The position numbers were made by a program, and so were the translations under genes. The notes beneath the pieces were generated by a model. That model did not search any database, was not told the origin of the DNA, and saw only the letters and a list, made by a program, of their open reading frames with translations. From Terebella lapidaria (Eukaryota; Annelida; Polychaeta; Terebellida; Terebellidae), in the NCBI GenBank assembly GCA_949152475.1, contig OX424569.1, forward strand, positions 20,621,170-20,685,169: 64,000 bases of DNA. The letters are read 5' to 3'. Position 1 is the stretch's first letter, and each line of letters begins with the position of its first letter. Of this stretch, positions 60,736 to 64,000 are shown one piece after another.

Positions 60736-62355
60736 AAAATTAGCCCAAGGGCTAAAATAGGTTACCGGACAATTTTGGTTTCAAGCATTGTAGGTGACAT
60801 ATGATTTTGAGATTTACCAGTCAAGGTCATCTTTGTGAATCTCAATGTCACCATCAGGTATGCTGCATATGACTTCGTATGTTCATAATACAAACATATA
60901 AGTTTTATCAACAAGTATTTCGTGTGTAGAGGCCAATTTCAGATTTTGAGAATCGCCCTTCAAGGTCTTTAAGGTCAAGTTCAAGGTCACCAAAAAATGT
61001 GCCATTTATACATGACTTTTTTACAGGCTTATACACAATCCTTACCTGTATGTGCAAAAGTTTATGGTTCAGAGGCCACTTTCAAGATTTCATGTCAGAC
61101 ATTTAGCACTCAAGGTCATCCAAGGTCAAAATCAAGGTCATCATTAGTTGTTCCATATATGACTTCCTATATGTTCATAATGCAAACTGAAGCTCTATAT
61201 ACATGCATTTCATCTGTAGAGGCAAATTTGGGCATTTTTTCACCCAAAAATGGCTGTTTTGACCTTTCAAGGTCATCAAAGGTCAAATTCAAGGTCACCT
61301 CCCAACTCGCTATATATGACTTCCTATTTGAAAGTGCCAATATCTAAGCTCTATCTTCAAGCGTACTATGAGTACAGTCCTGGCAGCTCCCATTATGAAG
61401 GAAAAAAGTGCCGAACATTTTTTTCAAAGGGTGAAATTTTTTTTTTGTCTGGAAATGACCCAAAATGAATAGTAGCGCGATTTGGGGCAAACAAAATTTT
61501 TTTCGCCGACCCGTCAAAAATTCTAAATGGCCGCCACACGGAGACCGGCGATTCAAGGGCAACAAAACTTATACACATCATAAAGGTACATAAGGGGAAT
61601 ATTTTGAAACAATAATCTCAAAACTGATCAGACAGTTTTCGAGAAAAGACAGGCCAGGTGCAAATTTGAGCATTTCTCGACCCAAAAATGGCTGTTTTGA
61701 CCTTTCAAGGTCATCCAAGGTCAAATTCAAGGTCACCACACATTCGCCATATATGACTTTCCATTTGAAAGTGCCAATATCTAAGGTCTATCTTCAAGCG
61801 TTCTATGAGTACAGTCCCAGAAGCTCTCATTATGAGAGAAAAAAGTGCCGAAAATTTTCCAAGTCCAAAATTTTTTTCAAAGGGTGAAAAAAAATTTTTG
61901 TCTACAAATGACCCAAAATGGATAGTAACGCGATTTGGGACAAAAAAAATTTTTTTTCGCCGACCCGTCAAAAATTCAAAATGGCCGCCACACGGAGACC
62001 GGCGATTCAAGGGCAACAAAACTTATACACATCATAAAGGTACATAAGGGGAATCTTTTGAAACAAAAATCTCAAAACTGATCAGACAGTTTTTGAGAAA
62101 ATCGCCACCAAAGTCCAAATTTGACCATTTTTCGTCAAAAATGGCCGCCATTTTGAGAAAAATGCGAAAATCAAAAAACTAAAAAATAACCCCCTCTTGA
62201 AATATTTTTAGGCAACTTTGTGCAAAATTTCAGGAAAATCCGCCTATAAACTTTAAAGATAAAATTGTGGACGGACGACGGACGATGGACGACAGACAGA
62301 CGACGGACGCAACGCGACGGCAATAGGTTATCGGACCATCGGTCCGGTAACCTAA
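60736..62355 (+). mobile_element. Family A' element, both ends present
   Basis: Left hairpin TTAGCCCAAGGGCTAA with GGTTACCGGAC. The A' core units carry TTCAAAATGGCCGCCACACG or a close variant. A tail, a GACG-type tract (about 62,268-62,310) and right hairpin GGACCATCGGTCC with GGTAACCTAA complete it. Confidence 0.75.
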
Positions 62356-63236
62356 AAACTAGAGCAAGGGCTAAAAAAGATTACCAGAGAAATGTTAAAT
62401 CTCAAGTCACAACTGTTTTCTTTTCCCCACCAAAATTGCTGCACTGATTTTCCGAGGTTATTGAAGGTCGAATTCAAAATCACCACTGAAATCTCTTTAT
62501 ATGAATTTCCATTCGACATGTTTGATAAAATAACGAAAATACAGATAGATCAATCTTTTCACCTATTTATATTTCAACTCTGAATATTTTACAAACTTGG
62601 TTCCAAGTTGAAATTCAAAGTAAAATTTGACCAAAAATGCATTTCAAGATGACGAAATTGGAGCTAGATTGAACTTCTCACCATAAGTTATATTTCGATT
62701 CATAATACATGTATGTGCCAAACATGGTTTCAAGTTGAAATTCAAAGTAAAAGTTAATCAAAACTGCATTTCAAGATGACAAAATTGGAGCCAGATCAAA
62801 CTTTTCGTTATGAGTTATATTTTAACTCATAATACCTGCCCAACTGGATTTCAAGTTGAAATTCAAACTAAAAGTTGACCAAAACTGCATTTCAAGATGA
62901 CGAAATTGGACCCAGATCAAACTTTTCGCCATGAGTTATATTTCAACTCATAATATGTGCCAAACTTGGTATTAAGTTGAAATTCAATGTAAAAATTGAC
63001 CAAAACTGCATTTCAAGATGACGAAATTGGAGCCAGATAGAACTTTTCGTCATAAGTTATATTTTAACTCATAATATGTGCCAAACTTGGTTTCAAGTTG
63101 AAATTTAAGCTAAAAGTTTACCAAAACTGCATTTCAAGATGAAGAAATTGGAGCCAGATCGAACTTTTCATCATAAGTTATATTTTAACTCATAATATGT
63201 GTCAAACTTGGTTTCAAGTTGAAATTCAAACTAAAA
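62356..63236 (+). repeat. Family C-type core array with a variant left end
   Basis: It begins with an A-like left end (GGGCTAAAAAAGATTACC). About six ~120-bp units of TCAAGTTGAAATTCAAA and ACGAAATTGGA follow. It is cut by the next family A left end. Confidence 0.65.
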
Positions 63237-63530
63237 ATTAGCCCAAGGGCTAAGAAAGGTTACCGGACAATATACATTTTAGATATTAGCCTTTTGTCCA
63301 GTGACCTTGAAAATAAAGTCACTGATAAATTCAAGGTCATGAAATTTTCAACAAATATATCACTTCTAGTATGTCCACAATAAATTCCTAAGCTGTAAAG
63401 TCGATAATAAGTGAGACATTAGCCATTCTGTGATGTGACCTTGAAAATGAGGTCAAAGTTCAAGTTCAAGGTTATGAAAATATTCAGTATATATCATTCA
63501 TCTATATTCGCAATTGATTCCTATGCTGTA
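63237..63530 (+). repeat. Family A left end and two core units
   Basis: TTAGCCCAAGGGCTAA, GGTTACCGGACA, then 134-bp-type sequence that stops where the next direct repeat begins. Confidence 0.65.
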
Positions 63531-64000
63531 AATGTAAGTATCAATCTATTACCACCAATACAATCAGATTTTGATGATGCCAATAAGAAACAAAAAATAC
63601 TACATTTTGCAAAGCCGACCAAATAGTTTATCCAAAGACACACTGGCGTCTTCAGGGGCAGACAATGTGTTAAATGTAGTTGTTTCTACTGTACACCAGA
63701 TGGAATTAGTATACAACTGCCCAACAACCTATGAAAATAATTTAGAAATCCGAATCTAACCCCATGGAATAGATACATGACAAGTACAAAAGTACCCATT
63801 CACAAGCCCGAAGGCTACTGAGTTGATGGTATCCTCGGGAACAGATTTAACGTCCGCCAGTAGTGACACCGACTCAGTGGTACAAATGTAAGTATCAATC
63901 TATTACCACCAATACAATCAAATTTTGATGATGCCAATAAGAAAGGTAAAATACAACATTTTGCAATAGAAACAAAGCCCGACCAAATAGTTTATCCAAA
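63531..64000. repeat. Direct repeat with ~355-bp spacing, running off the window
   Basis: AATGTAAGTATCAATCTATT and the following ~105 bp occur at 63,531 and again at about 63,886. Differences are few, with one small indel. It may be the start of a tandem array or a pair of element ends; the window edge prevents a choice. Confidence 0.5.

Noticed and set aside
1-64000. tRNA, rRNA or snRNA genes
   Set aside because: Short hairpins are plentiful but belong to repeat ends. I saw no cloverleaf with A and B boxes and no rRNA core sequence by eye; tRNAscan and Rfam searches would settle this.

Overview
The window is animal nuclear DNA, most likely from a marine invertebrate. It has short multi-exon genes with GT-AG introns, a LINE tail, hAT elements, a DIRS retroelement and very dense non-autonomous repeats. 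I cannot name the species. There is no rRNA, tRNA, CRISPR array or bacterial-style operon.

Two host genes can be supported, both on the minus strand. The first has its coding part at 12,708-19,199. I rebuilt it as 12 coding exons with matching splice phases, giving about 1,390 residues. Its order is a PWWP-like N-terminus, a long 12/10-residue repeat, two C2H2/C2HC zinc fingers, a tyrosine-recombinase-like catalytic domain and a C-terminal Myb/SANT-like segment. A likely promoter and 5'UTR exon lie near 22.3-22.6 kb. The second is one large exon (58,875-59,981) of a protein with five AT-hook-like motifs; its other exons were not found.

Almost everything else is repeats. Five related families, named here A, B, C, D and R, share one terminal design. 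A short hairpin lies next to a subterminal inverted repeat at the left end. The right end is a ~30-bp hairpin whose 3' arm complements the left repeat. Internal tandem cores and often a (GACG)n tract lie between. This resembles Helentron/HINE-type elements (for example the bivalve 'pearl' elements), but no Rep-helicase gene is present. Family A's core is a 134-bp satellite carrying nuclear-receptor-type motifs in nearly every unit. Family D's core is a ~330-bp unit rich in the CRE palindrome. Recent tandem duplications of 1,947 bp and 376 bp lie inside these arrays.

Layout: 1-11.3 kb, families R and A with one further hairpin-ended insertion. 11.3-22.6 kb, a gene island nearly free of these families. 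22.6-26.0 kb, stacked family A ends and a family R copy split by a hAT element. 26.7-34 kb, family A/B sequence split by a DIRS retroelement (fossil). 34-48 kb, families A and B with the large satellite array. 48.3-49.2 kb, a 5'-truncated LINE. 49.4-52.5 kb, family C. 52.9-55.6 kb, family D. 55.6-58.5 kb, family A with a duplicated TA-flanked MITE, an unclassified insertion and a 654-bp hAT MITE. 58.9-60.0 kb, the AT-hook exon. 60.6-64 kb, families C and A and a direct repeat running to the window edge.
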